A model generated the notes under the pieces. It made no database searches and was not told where the DNA came from. It saw only the letters and a program-made list of their open reading frames with translations. Position numbers and translations under genes: made by a program. A stretch of DNA of 17,536 bases from Phycisphaerae bacterium. GTDB lineage: Bacteria > Planctomycetota > Phycisphaerae > Sedimentisphaerales > Anaerohalosphaeraceae. Positions 1-6,970 of this stretch are shown piece by piece. The first letter of the stretch is position 1. Every line of letters begins with the position of its first letter. Location of the stretch: assembly GCA_021736615.1 (NCBI GenBank), contig JAIPFN010000111.1, positions 1 to 17,536 of the forward strand. The letters run 5' to 3'.

Positions 1-1079
1 CCGAGAGCATCGGCGGCGATCATGGCGTCGGCAACTGCCTCGCTGGTTACTTTGAAGCAATGGCTTACACATAGCGAGCCTTCCCCGGCACACACGTCGC
101 CGATGGTTTTTAGGCTTTCTCGCTGGACTCCTTCGAGATTGAGTTCTGCGAAAGTGACCGGCAGGCCGACGCTTATCATGAAATCGACGGCTTCGTAGAC
201 TTCTTCCATCGTTGCCGCTTCGTCCATGCAGAGTTGGCTGATGATTCCGAAGGCTACTTCTTCGCCGTGCATGAGGTGACGGCATTGTTTAAACGATGGC
301 AGGCAATTTGCGATCATGTGTGCGCTGGCAAGGCCGCCGCTTTCAAAGCCCAGGCCGGAATGGAGGATGTTGGCTTCGATAACTTTTTCGACAGATGGGG
401 TCAGTGCGCCGGCTTCGGCGGCGAGTTTTGCCTGGACCCCATGCTCCATTAAAATATCATAGCCTAGCTTTGCGATAGCCATCGCGGCCATTGTCGATCT
501 TCCGCCGGCGAGATTTCCGCCACCGGTTTTTAGTGCGACTCTTGCTTCGACCCATGTCGAAAGCGTATCTCCCATGCCTGCGACAAGTGTGCGGGCCGGC
601 GCCTTTACGATTACTCCCGAATCGACGAGGACCAGGTCGGGGTTAAACGACCAGCAGTCGAAACCGGTGCAGTTGCCGTCGTCATCGTACCATACCGTTG
701 CCGCACTTGTCGGCGAATCGGTAGCTGCGATTGTCGGGCAGGTTACTATACGAATGCCGGTTTCTATCGCGGCTGCTTTTGCCGCGTCGAGCGTTTTTCC
801 GCCGCCGAGACCGACAGAGATGTCCGCGCCGGATTCTTTGATTATCCCGACGATTCTGTCGACTTCGCCGCGGGTGCAATCACCCTTAAAGTCTATGTCT
901 ACAAATTCTATTTTCGCAGCCTTAAGGCTGTCAATAACCGTTTGGCTGACAATCCCTTTTACTGTTTTGTCCCACAGCAGGATTGGTTTTTTGCCGATTA
1001 TCGAAATTAGACTGCCAATTTCCTTTAACGCGCCTCTGCCTTGTACGTATTTCCTTGGGGTTATCAAAATGTTATTCAT
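1..1079 (-). CDS. gldA: Glycerol dehydrogenase (C-terminus cut by window edge)
   Basis: NAD-dependent, metal-containing glycerol dehydrogenase that interconverts glycerol and dihydroxyacetone in the cytoplasm. I translated the minus strand directly: 359 codons are present and only about the last ten residues are missing, judged against the ~367-residue E. coli GldA. The N-terminus (MNNILITPRKYVQG) aligns with the GldA start. The nucleotide-binding loop GLGGGKTLD lies at about residues 90-98 and is followed by CPTIAATDSPTSA. The three metal ligands of the family are visible: Asp171 in GMGDTLSTW, His254 in GGLASAHM and His271 in RHLMHGEE. The ATG start has an AAAGGA ribosome binding site 8 bases upstream (1088-1093 on the plus strand). 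It is last in the minus-strand run VOC-glpD-UroD-gldA, separated from the UroD-like gene by a 121-base gap holding a hairpin module. Family assignment is secure; true substrate could be another small polyol. Confidence 0.93.
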   Translation of the reverse strand, partial: MNNILITPRKYVQGRGALKEIGSLISIIGKKPILLWDKTVKGIVSQTVIDSLKAAKIEFVDIDFKGDCTRGEVDRIVGIIKESGADISVGLGGGKTLDAAKAAAIETGIRIVTCPTIAATDSPTSAATVWYDDDGNCTGFDCWSFNPDLVLVDSGVIVKAPARTLVAGMGDTLSTWVEARVALKTGGGNLAGGRSTMAAMAIAKLGYDILMEHGVQAKLAAEAGALTPSVEKVIEANILHSGLGFESGGLASAHMIANCLPSFKQCRHLMHGEEVAFGIISQLCMDEAATMEEVYEAVDFMISVGLPVTFAELNLEGVQRESLKTIGDVCAGEGSLCVSHCFKVTSEAVADAMIAADAL

Positions 1080-1104
1080 GATCGAATTCCTTTCTGTTTT
1101 TTTG

Positions 1105-1194
1105 TAAAATAGCCTCGGCCTTCAGGACGTATCATTCATTATACAATATACAATAGACATTATTCATTTCAAACTGACCGGTTCGGTCAGTTTG
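1105..1194 (-). repeat. Intercistronic module, copy 1 (hairpin A, spacer, box)
   Basis: Lies between the UroD-like gene and gldA. Read on the minus strand it starts with a perfect 11-bp hairpin (arms 1184-1194 and 1170-1180, CAAACTGACCG type, 3-base loop) seven bases after the UroD-like stop codon. Then comes an AT-rich stretch built on ATTGTAT/AATGAAT motifs, then CCTGAAGGCCGAGGC and the box GCTATTTTA (1105-1113). The gldA ribosome binding site follows. The same order occurs at 2293-2380 and 11922-12007. The second hairpin of the other copies is degenerate here (only CCT-GA-AGG). Function unknown: an mRNA-processing or attenuation element, or a small dispersed repeat, are both possible. Confidence 0.6.
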
Positions 1195-1200
1195 AGTTAA

Positions 1201-2268
1201 TTATGTAAACGCTTCTACGGCTCCGGAGGAATCGAAATCCAGTTTGATCGGGTACTTGCCGTACGCCCTGATCGTATTTACCATAGCAAGGTAATTTTCC
1301 GGTTTTACCGCCGAGTGAATACTGTTACTTGACGAAGCAATGAATCCGCCGCCGTCTGCCGCTTTTTTGATCACATCGAGAGTCTCATTTATAACATCAG
1401 AAACGGAACCGAAAGTCAGCGTCTCTGCGCAATCGACGTTGCCCTTTATCGCTATTTTGTCGCCGTACTTTTCTTTGATCATTGCGATATCCATGCCAGC
1501 GACAGGGTCAATCGGGTCAAGGCAGTCGATCCCGCTGTCGATCAGCAAATCAAGTATCGCGTGGATATTGCCGTCAGTGTGCTTGATTACGGGCATTCCG
1601 CAGTCGTGAAAACCTGCGATTACTTCTTTTAGTCCGGGATAAAGATATTCTTCAAACATCGCCGGCGAAATAAACAACGCTTCGGTCGAGGCGTAGTCAT
1701 CTCCGGTAAATACAAAATCCGCTCCAAGGCGTGCGGCCTCTCTGGCCAGTTCGATATTGAGCTTTACCGACATATCCACAAGCCGCTTGGTAAGCTCCGG
1801 CTCGGCGAATGCCATCATAAGCTGCTCAAAACCCATCAGGTTTCGCGGGATAGAAAGCACATCGTTAAGATGAACGCCGATAGCATACTCGCCCTTATAT
1901 TTGGCGACGATTTTTTTTAAGCTCTCGTACCTGTGCGGTGCCGAAGGGTCCGGCGGAATGTAGCCATTGAAATCGTCCATGGACTGGATCGGTCCTTCAA
2001 GCGTGGTAGAGTGCTGTTCGGCGCCCTTTTCGATCACACAGCCCCATTCGTTTCTGGAAGTATTTTCGCTGAGCTTTTCTGTCACATAATCCGGCGAGGT
2101 CAGCATCGCGTCAAGTCCCATCCGAACTGTAAACTCTTCCATCGAGCAACCCGGACAAATAACCTCACGCACACGCTGATCGATTATCCACTCAAAATGC
2201 GGTATGCGGTCCGGCACCTGGCCCTTAAGAACCGTCATCACTCTTTCTTGCGACGTCATCGCAGCCAT
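1201..2268 (-). CDS. UroD-superfamily protein of unknown reaction (not HemE)
   Basis: A 355-residue TIM-barrel protein of the uroporphyrinogen decarboxylase / corrinoid methyltransferase superfamily. The N-terminal MTSQERVMTVLKGQVPDRIP is the usual opening of UroD-like proteins. It is unlikely to be HemE because the RQAGR substrate-binding signature is absent. It also lacks the zinc ligands of MtaA/MtbA-type methyltransferases: where they have H-x-C-G this protein has HTDGN (His230-Thr-Asp232), and where they have a late Gly-Cys it has SSSNSIH (312-318). GDDYA (189-193) and IKGNVDC (274-280) are further conserved-looking blocks. The start is ATG at 2268, chosen because GGAG (2277-2280) sits 8 bases upstream; an in-frame TTG at 2274 would be too close. 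It lies between glpD and gldA, so a role in polyol or glycerol-related metabolism is inferred, not shown. Confidence 0.85.
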   Translation of the reverse strand: MAAMTSQERVMTVLKGQVPDRIPHFEWIIDQRVREVICPGCSMEEFTVRMGLDAMLTSPDYVTEKLSENTSRNEWGCVIEKGAEQHSTTLEGPIQSMDDFNGYIPPDPSAPHRYESLKKIVAKYKGEYAIGVHLNDVLSIPRNLMGFEQLMMAFAEPELTKRLVDMSVKLNIELAREAARLGADFVFTGDDYASTEALFISPAMFEEYLYPGLKEVIAGFHDCGMPVIKHTDGNIHAILDLLIDSGIDCLDPIDPVAGMDIAMIKEKYGDKIAIKGNVDCAETLTFGSVSDVINETLDVIKKAADGGGFIASSSNSIHSAVKPENYLAMVNTIRAYGKYPIKLDFDSSGAVEAFT

Positions 2269-2292
2269 ATACAAAACTCCATAATGTTTTAA

Positions 2293-2380
2293 TAAAATAG
2301 TTTCGGCCTTTTGGCCGAATCCTTCCCTAATCCCTAAAACCTAACACCTAATCCCTCCAAACTGGCCAAAGGTCAGTTTG
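2293..2380 (-). repeat. Intercistronic module, copy 2 (two hairpins, TTAGG-like spacer)
   Basis: Fills the 128-base gap between glpD and the UroD-like gene. On the minus strand: hairpin A (arms 2371-2380 and 2358-2367, 10 bp with one G.T pair, loop of three), then a spacer of GGGATTAGG/TTAGG-type simple repeats (2321-2357), then a perfect 7-bp hairpin B (arms TTCGGCC 2302-2308 and GGCCGAA 2313-2319, 4-base loop), then the box ACTATTTTA (2293-2301) and the GGAG of the next gene. Hairpin A is preceded by AACTC in both this copy and copy 1, so the two share the longer string AACTCAAACTGACC. No T-run follows hairpin A, so it is not a classical Rho-independent terminator. Confidence 0.65.
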
Positions 2381-2396
2381 AGTTGTTTAATGTTTT

Positions 2397-4070
2397 TTAC
2401 GAGCAATAAGCTTTCTGATCCTTACAGGCCATCTCGACTTCCATGCTTTGACGTTCGGTGTCCCAGCCGAGGATATTTCCGGCAATTTTTGCCATCTCTT
2501 CAAGTGCGGGTTTTTGCCCTTTACCGGTAATTGTTATTATGCTTCTCCGTCTTGTGATATCGGCCAGATGCTCGACGCATTCGTTTTCGGCAATATATTC
2601 GATTTCGCCGACGGAATATTCGCTTAGATTTTCCAGTGGTGTGTTGTTTGTCCCGGAGGCGATTTTTTCCGCTTCTGTTCCATATCTTTCGAGAAGGTCT
2701 TCGACTCGCTTCTGCTCGATATTATTTGCCGCAGCGACTCTTTCAATCCATGCTTGTTTTGCCGCATCGTCTGCCGGGTAATTAACCGCACCGAGATACG
2801 GACGTTCGGCGACCGAGACAGTGCGTGTTTTTTTAAGTTGACCAAGAACCTTTTCGGCAGTCTGTTCGGCAAATGCCCCGAAGGTAGTCAGTTTGCCGCC
2901 TATCATGCTGTATATCGGGAAACTGCGGTTTTCGTCAGGTGGAGTATCTTCGATCCGGTGGGCGCGCGATACGCGGCTGGTAAAGTCCATGCCTGAAGAC
3001 GGCAGGGGCCTTACCCCGCAGAATGTATAGACTATGTCATCTTTGGATAATTCAAGACTCGGGAAGACTCCCTTAAGCGTAGACATCATGTAATCGACTT
3101 CGTCACAGTCACAAGCGGCATCGTCGGGGTTTTCTATCCGAATATCCGTCGACCCCATGATAACCCTGTCCATAAATCGGAAAGTAATGCAGATACGGCC
3201 GTCGGTGTGTTCGTAGTAAACCATCCTGTCGCCGAGTGCATCGTATAATTCCTTGTTGTTGATAACCAGGTGAGAGCCCTTCGTCCCGCCCATAAATTGC
3301 GAATCAAGTCCAAGGTCCTTATTAGCAAAGTCAACCCAGGCCCCGGTAGCGTTAACTACGATCTTAGGTTTGATGACGGTTGTTTGTCCGGTAATCGTAT
3401 CGGTCAGCGTTACTTCATCTGCCGATGTCTTAGCGGCAGTGACATAGTTGATCGCCGCACATTCGGTGTTCTCTGTAACCCCTTCGCTTATCATTTCCAC
3501 ACATAACCGCTCTGCCTGGCTGATCCAGGCGTCCCAGTAGTTTGCTGTGCATGTGATATTGGTTCTAAGGCCAGGAATCTCTTTCGCCGATTTCGCTTTG
3601 GACATGAAGAAATGCTTTGGTGTCTGCCGTTTTTTTCGCGTAATGAAATCGTAAAACCACAGACCCATCTCACAAACAACGGCACCTCGACCGCCTACGG
3701 TAACCGGAAGGCCCAGGAAAACCATCGGAGATTTGATCAGACCGGCAAACCACGAATCAAGCGGAATGCTCGTCTTCAATGGTCTTACGTAATGCTTCGC
3801 CTGCCGCAGCAGCCGGTTACGCTCGTAAACGGCCTCACTGACAAGCTTAAACTCGGCATTTTCAAGATACCGCAAACCCCCGTGGATCATTCGCGATGAC
3901 GTCGAGCTTGCACCGGCCGTAAAATCGCTTTTGTCGACCAGAACACATGAGACGCCCTGGGCGGCAAGATCCCTTAGAAGACCGGTTCCGTTAACACCGC
4001 CTCCAAGGATCAGAACTTCACAAGAATCTTTACCTTTGATCTGCTGCCAGATCGCCTGACGTTTTTTCAT
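2397..4070 (-). CDS. glpD: FAD-dependent glycerol-3-phosphate dehydrogenase
   Basis: Oxidises sn-glycerol 3-phosphate to dihydroxyacetone phosphate and passes electrons to membrane quinone. The protein has 557 residues. It opens with an FAD-binding Rossmann motif ILGGGVNGTGLLRDLAAQG (about 21-39), followed by the GlpD signature SSRMIHGGLRYLE (58-70), then GTKGSHLV mid-protein and GGKLTTFG near the end of the oxidase domain. A C-terminal helical domain follows, as in GlpD/GlpA. The length and single-subunit layout fit GlpD better than the large subunit of anaerobic GlpABC, and no glpB or glpC is adjacent. The start ATG has only a weak AAAGA-type ribosome site. It sits 68 bases downstream of the VOC gene and upstream of the UroD-like gene on the same strand. 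No glycerol kinase is in the window, so the source of glycerol 3-phosphate is not shown. Confidence 0.93.
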   Translation of the reverse strand: MKKRQAIWQQIKGKDSCEVLILGGGVNGTGLLRDLAAQGVSCVLVDKSDFTAGASSTSSRMIHGGLRYLENAEFKLVSEAVYERNRLLRQAKHYVRPLKTSIPLDSWFAGLIKSPMVFLGLPVTVGGRGAVVCEMGLWFYDFITRKKRQTPKHFFMSKAKSAKEIPGLRTNITCTANYWDAWISQAERLCVEMISEGVTENTECAAINYVTAAKTSADEVTLTDTITGQTTVIKPKIVVNATGAWVDFANKDLGLDSQFMGGTKGSHLVINNKELYDALGDRMVYYEHTDGRICITFRFMDRVIMGSTDIRIENPDDAACDCDEVDYMMSTLKGVFPSLELSKDDIVYTFCGVRPLPSSGMDFTSRVSRAHRIEDTPPDENRSFPIYSMIGGKLTTFGAFAEQTAEKVLGQLKKTRTVSVAERPYLGAVNYPADDAAKQAWIERVAAANNIEQKRVEDLLERYGTEAEKIASGTNNTPLENLSEYSVGEIEYIAENECVEHLADITRRRSIITITGKGQKPALEEMAKIAGNILGWDTERQSMEVEMACKDQKAYCS

Positions 4071-4138
4071 AACTATTCTTTCGCGTATGACAGGTTCCCG
4101 GTTTCACCGTTACCAGTTAGTTTGTAATTGCCGGCTAA

Positions 4139-4456
4139 TCAGCAAATCTGCATAAGCTCTATAAGTGCCTGATCATCCATTACAAACGCACACTTAAGAT
4201 TTTCGTTTACTGCAAAAGGCTCTGCGATAACTTTATAGCCTTTCATCGCCTCTTCAAGATCCTCTACTTCAAAAGCGGCATGGCACATCGTCTGGATTTC
4301 TTTTGGCATCGGGCAGTCCTTTTCGAACCGCAAAAACTCGACTGCGTAAGGATGGTCGTCGGGGCTGGTGGCATAAACTTTTATTTCCCCGAAATGACTT
4401 TCATTGTCCATTTTTGTTGTAGTAGGTACGCCAAAATGATTGTATTTGCCTGTCAT
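4139..4456 (-). CDS. Small VOC / glyoxalase-fold protein
   Basis: A 105-residue single VOC-type (glyoxalase/bleomycin-resistance) module. Visible features are the opening NHFG with His7, an internal YAVEFLRFE (37-45), CHAAFEVEDLEEA (58-70) with His59, and a terminal ALIELMQ with Glu100. His7, Glu40 or Glu45, His59 and Glu100 are spaced as expected for the metal-ligand set of this fold, so a metal enzyme is plausible. Substrate cannot be read from the sequence; detoxification or isomerisation of a carbonyl metabolite near the triose pool is an inference from its neighbours. The start ATG at 4456 was preferred over an in-frame TTG at 4465 because the AAAGGA ribosome site (4468-4473) would be only two bases from the TTG. 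It is the first gene of the minus-strand run ending in gldA. Confidence 0.75.
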   Translation of the reverse strand: MTGKYNHFGVPTTTKMDNESHFGEIKVYATSPDDHPYAVEFLRFEKDCPMPKEIQTMCHAAFEVEDLEEAMKGYKVIAEPFAVNENLKCAFVMDDQALIELMQIC

Positions 4457-4571
4457 AATACTCAAATCCTTTCTTAATGGTTAATGATAAAGGGCCTTTA
4501 AACTGCGATAGCACCCTTTAAGTCTCTTGTAATCATACATGTCTGATGTTTCTTTGAACTTCTTGAGTCAC

Positions 4572-4600
4572 AGTTTATATTATTTGCGATTTCCGGTCAA
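4572..4600 (-). promoter_or_regulatory. Candidate sigma70-type promoter for VOC-glpD run
   Basis: On the minus strand TTGACC (4595-4600) is followed after 17 bases by TAAACT (4572-4577). TATAAA with a 15-base spacer overlaps it. It would give a leader of roughly 110 bases before the VOC start. The -10 match is modest, so this is tentative. Confidence 0.35.
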
Positions 4601-4702
4601 TTTATTTATATAACCCAATGCAAATAATGCAAAATGCTAGTTTAAAGTTACTATAAGTCCTTGATGGTTAAAATGTTGTGGATTTCATTAGAAAAATGGT
4701 TT

Positions 4703-4732
4703 TTGTTCTGGCATTGTCGTTTCTGATATGAT
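4703..4732 (+). promoter_or_regulatory. Candidate extended -10 promoter for por operon
   Basis: TTGTTC (4703-4708), an 18-base spacer and TATGAT (4727-4732) preceded by TG one base upstream, which is an extended -10. It would leave a leader of about 125 bases before the porG start that includes the hairpin at 4769-4790. Confidence 0.4.
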
Positions 4733-4768
4733 AGGATGTCAAGCCTTAGATATATGGTCTAATTTTAC

Positions 4769-4790
4769 CCGAGGGTGTTTTTTCCTTCGG
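4769..4790 (+). promoter_or_regulatory. Leader hairpin upstream of porG
   Basis: Arms CCGAGGG (4769-4775) and CCTTCGG (4784-4790) pair over 7 bp with one G.T pair, with a T-rich 8-base loop. The T-run lies in the loop, not after the stem, so this is not a terminator as drawn. It may stabilise the por leader or mark a regulator site. Confidence 0.35.
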
Positions 4791-4864
4791 CACGATAGTC
4801 GTCAGACAATCACAATAAAATCATATATGGTAATTGCTTGACTATACGTATCCAGGAGATTCGA

Positions 4865-5440
4865 GTGTTAAAGTACTTTGAAATCAGATGGCATGGCAGA
4901 GGCGGTCAGGGAACCGTTACCGGAGCGAAATCGCTCGCAGAAGCGGTTCAGGGCACCGGTAAGCACGTTTCCGCATTCCCTGACTATGGACCCGAAAGAC
5001 GTGGAGCTCCGCTGAGGGCTTTTAACAGGTTCTCTGACGGAAAGATCAGGATTCATACACCCGTCCTTGAACCGGATGTCATAATGATAGTCGACCCGAC
5101 GCTTATAGGCACTAAGGACCTTATCAAGGGGGTCAGCGATAAGACTATCTTCGTCGTTAATACCGAAAAAAGCCCCGCTGAAATCAAAAAGTTGTTGGGC
5201 CTTGACGGCCAGACAGTCCATACGGTTCCGGCAAACAGCATTTCACACAGGTTGTTCAACAGAGAGATTCCGAATTCGGCTATGATGGGCGCATTTGCCA
5301 GGGCATGTCCGAATGTCATTTCAATCGAAGCGCTTACCAAAGAAGCCGGGCATATATTCTCTCATATGCTGGCAGCGCATCTTGTTGAAAAAAATATTGA
5401 GGCGATTAAATGTGGTTATGATGAGGTTCAGACAGTATGA
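4865..5440 (+). CDS. porG: Pyruvate:ferredoxin oxidoreductase, gamma subunit
   Basis: The gamma subunit of the four-subunit 2-oxoacid:ferredoxin oxidoreductase that converts pyruvate and CoA to acetyl-CoA, CO2 and reduced ferredoxin. The protein is 191 residues and opens with the family signature RWHGRGGQGTVTGAKSLAEA; FPDYGPERRGAPLRAFNR follows within the first 60 residues. The start is a GTG at 4865, chosen because AGGAG (4854-4858) lies 6 bases upstream; the longer frame from a TTG at 4838 adds nine residues absent from the family and has no ribosome site. It is the first gene of the por operon, and its stop overlaps the next start as ATGA. Confidence 0.92.
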   Translation: MLKYFEIRWHGRGGQGTVTGAKSLAEAVQGTGKHVSAFPDYGPERRGAPLRAFNRFSDGKIRIHTPVLEPDVIMIVDPTLIGTKDLIKGVSDKTIFVVNTEKSPAEIKKLLGLDGQTVHTVPANSISHRLFNREIPNSAMMGAFARACPNVISIEALTKEAGHIFSHMLAAHLVEKNIEAIKCGYDEVQTV

Positions 5441-5775
5441 GTGACAAATATCGACTTAAAAAGTGGCAGGAACTACCGCCCGGCGGCGTGATCACAGAAG
5501 GCGGAAATGCTGCTGATTACGAGACCGGCACATGGAGAACATGGAGACCGGTCTGGAAAAATGAAAACTGCATTCATTGCCTGACGTGCTGGGTATTCTG
5601 CCCGGAAGGAGCGATCCTGCTAAAGGATGGCAAAACTCCGAGTGGAAAGGACAGGAAGGAAATCAAGGAAATTGATTACTTCTACTGTAAAGGATGCGGG
5701 CTTTGCGCAAAAGAATGCCCGGTAAACAAAAAAGGTAAAAAAACGGCTGTTGAATTTATCCGTGAAGAAACATAG
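5437..5775 (+). CDS. porD: Pyruvate:ferredoxin oxidoreductase, delta (ferredoxin) subunit
   Basis: A 112-residue 2[4Fe-4S] ferredoxin-type subunit that carries electrons from the catalytic subunits to external ferredoxin. Two complete cluster motifs are visible: Cys45, Cys48, Cys51 and Cys55-Pro, and Cys84, Cys87, Cys90 and Cys94-Pro, separated by a lysine-rich insert (KDGKTPSGKDRKEIKEID). The N-terminal stretch with PGGVITEGGNAADYETGTWRT is typical of PorD rather than of a free ferredoxin. The start overlaps the porG stop by four bases (ATGA), indicating translational coupling, and porA begins 12 bases after its stop. Confidence 0.93.
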   Translation: MSDKYRLKKWQELPPGGVITEGGNAADYETGTWRTWRPVWKNENCIHCLTCWVFCPEGAILLKDGKTPSGKDRKEIKEIDYFYCKGCGLCAKECPVNKKGKKTAVEFIREET

Positions 5776-5787
5776 TGGAATAATATA

Positions 5788-6969
5788 ATGTCAAAAATTA
5801 TTGCAATTACCGGAAACGGAGCCATGGCCGAGGCTATGCGTCAAATCAATCCTGACGTTGTTGCGGCCTTTCCGATTACACCATCGACACAGGTCATCGA
5901 GGACTTTGCCAAATTCGTAAATGACGGCAAGGTCGATACCGAACTTATTACCGTTGAAAGCGAGCACAGCGCGATGTCGGCGTGCATAGGAGCCTCTGTT
6001 GCAGGTGCCAGGGTAATGACCGCAACATCGTCAAACGGCATGGCCCTGATGTGGGAAATGCTTTACATTGCCGCCAGCATGAGACAGCCGGTGGTGATGA
6101 CGCTTGTCAATCGCGCGATGTCGGGCCCGATCAATATCCATTGCGACCACGGCGATTCTATGGGGGCTCGCGATGCAGGCTGGATACAACTCTACGCCGA
6201 AAACCATCAGGAAGCATACGACAACATGGTCATGGCACCTGTCATCGCCGAGAACATGGATGTCCGTTTGCCCGTTATGATATGCATGGACGGCTTTATC
6301 ATCTCTCATTCGATCGAGACGATGCAGATCGAAGACGATCAAAAGGTCAGAGATTTTGTCGGCGAACACACGGTTTTGAATTCGCTGTTTGATACCGACA
6401 ACCCCGTAACCTGGGGAGCACTGGATCTCCACGATTATTACATCGAACACAAGAGGGGCCAGTTCGAGGCGATGAACAAGGCCCAGGCGGTCGTCGAGGA
6501 TGTCTCGAAAAGATTCGGCGAAGAATTCGGCAGAAAGTATGACCTCTTCGAATCCTACCGCCTTGATGATGCCGAAAGAGTTATTGTCGCTATCAACTCG
6601 GTCGCCGGCGAGATCAAAGAAGTTATTGACGAACTAAGAGAGCAGGGCGAAAAGGTCGGTCTGCTTAAGATCCGGATGTTCAGGCCATTCCCATACGCTG
6701 AGATAGCAAAGGCTCTTCAAGGCTGCAAGATCGTTACCGTAATGGACAGGTCTACAAGTATGGGAGCTTACGGCCCGCTGTTTAGCGAAATATCCAACGC
6801 TCTCTATAACGCAGAGGTAAAGCCTCTATTGTATAACAGAACGTATGGCCTTGGCGGCAGAGAGATGCTTCTCGATGACATCAAAGAGGTCTTCGAAGAG
6901 AGCAAGCAATACCTCTGCAGCGGCAAAGTCGAAAAAATGTTTGAATTTTTAAATGTAAGGGGTGGCTAA
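5788..6969 (+). CDS. porA: Pyruvate:ferredoxin oxidoreductase, alpha subunit
   Basis: The alpha subunit (393 residues) forms the pyrimidine-binding and transketolase C-terminal-like parts of the enzyme. Early blocks AAFPITPSTQVIEDFAK and ESEHSAMSACIGASVAGAR (with the glutamate expected to activate thiamine pyrophosphate) are present, followed by NRAMSGPINIHCDHGDSMG and GWIQLYAENHQEAYDN, the pattern characteristic of pyruvate-type PorA. The second half contains the VGLLKIRMFRPFP block and ends in a conserved-looking MDRSTSMGAYGPL region. The gene has a weak GTGGA ribosome site. It is co-transcribed with porG, porD and porB in the gamma-delta-alpha-beta order known from anaerobes and archaea. 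Pyruvate is the likely substrate; other 2-oxoacids cannot be excluded by sequence reading alone. Confidence 0.93.
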   Translation: MSKIIAITGNGAMAEAMRQINPDVVAAFPITPSTQVIEDFAKFVNDGKVDTELITVESEHSAMSACIGASVAGARVMTATSSNGMALMWEMLYIAASMRQPVVMTLVNRAMSGPINIHCDHGDSMGARDAGWIQLYAENHQEAYDNMVMAPVIAENMDVRLPVMICMDGFIISHSIETMQIEDDQKVRDFVGEHTVLNSLFDTDNPVTWGALDLHDYYIEHKRGQFEAMNKAQAVVEDVSKRFGEEFGRKYDLFESYRLDDAERVIVAINSVAGEIKEVIDELREQGEKVGLLKIRMFRPFPYAEIAKALQGCKIVTVMDRSTSMGAYGPLFSEISNALYNAEVKPLLYNRTYGLGGREMLLDDIKEVFEESKQYLCSGKVEKMFEFLNVRGG

Positions 6970-6970
6970 C

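Larger units (their letters stand above)
4457..4864. other. Divergent intergenic region with no gene
   Basis: About 400 AT-rich bases between the minus-strand VOC-glpD run and the plus-strand por operon. I see no credible coding sequence. It holds candidate promoters in both directions (4572-4600 minus, 4703-4732 plus) and a leader hairpin at 4769-4790. A further 7-bp pairing (TAAAGGG with CCCTTTA, near 4487-4511) would lie in the untranslated leader of the minus-strand mRNA. I found no recognisable riboswitch consensus here. Confidence 0.7.

Noticed and set aside
1201..2268. Annotation of the UroD-like gene as hemE or as a corrinoid methyltransferase
   Set aside because: RQAGR is missing, and the His-x-Cys and later Cys zinc ligands are replaced, so neither specific function is supported.
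2321..2357. TTAGG-like units as a telomere-type or integration sequence
   Set aside because: Only a few imperfect units, located in a short gap between two co-directional genes; better explained as the variable part of module copy 2.
2397..4070. Anaerobic GlpA rather than GlpD
   Set aside because: No glpB or glpC genes follow, and the protein reads as a single-subunit FAD enzyme without a C-terminal iron-sulfur cysteine set.
4838..4864. Longer porG from a TTG at 4838
   Set aside because: The nine extra residues precede the family start, and the AGGAG at 4854-4858 fits the GTG at 4865.
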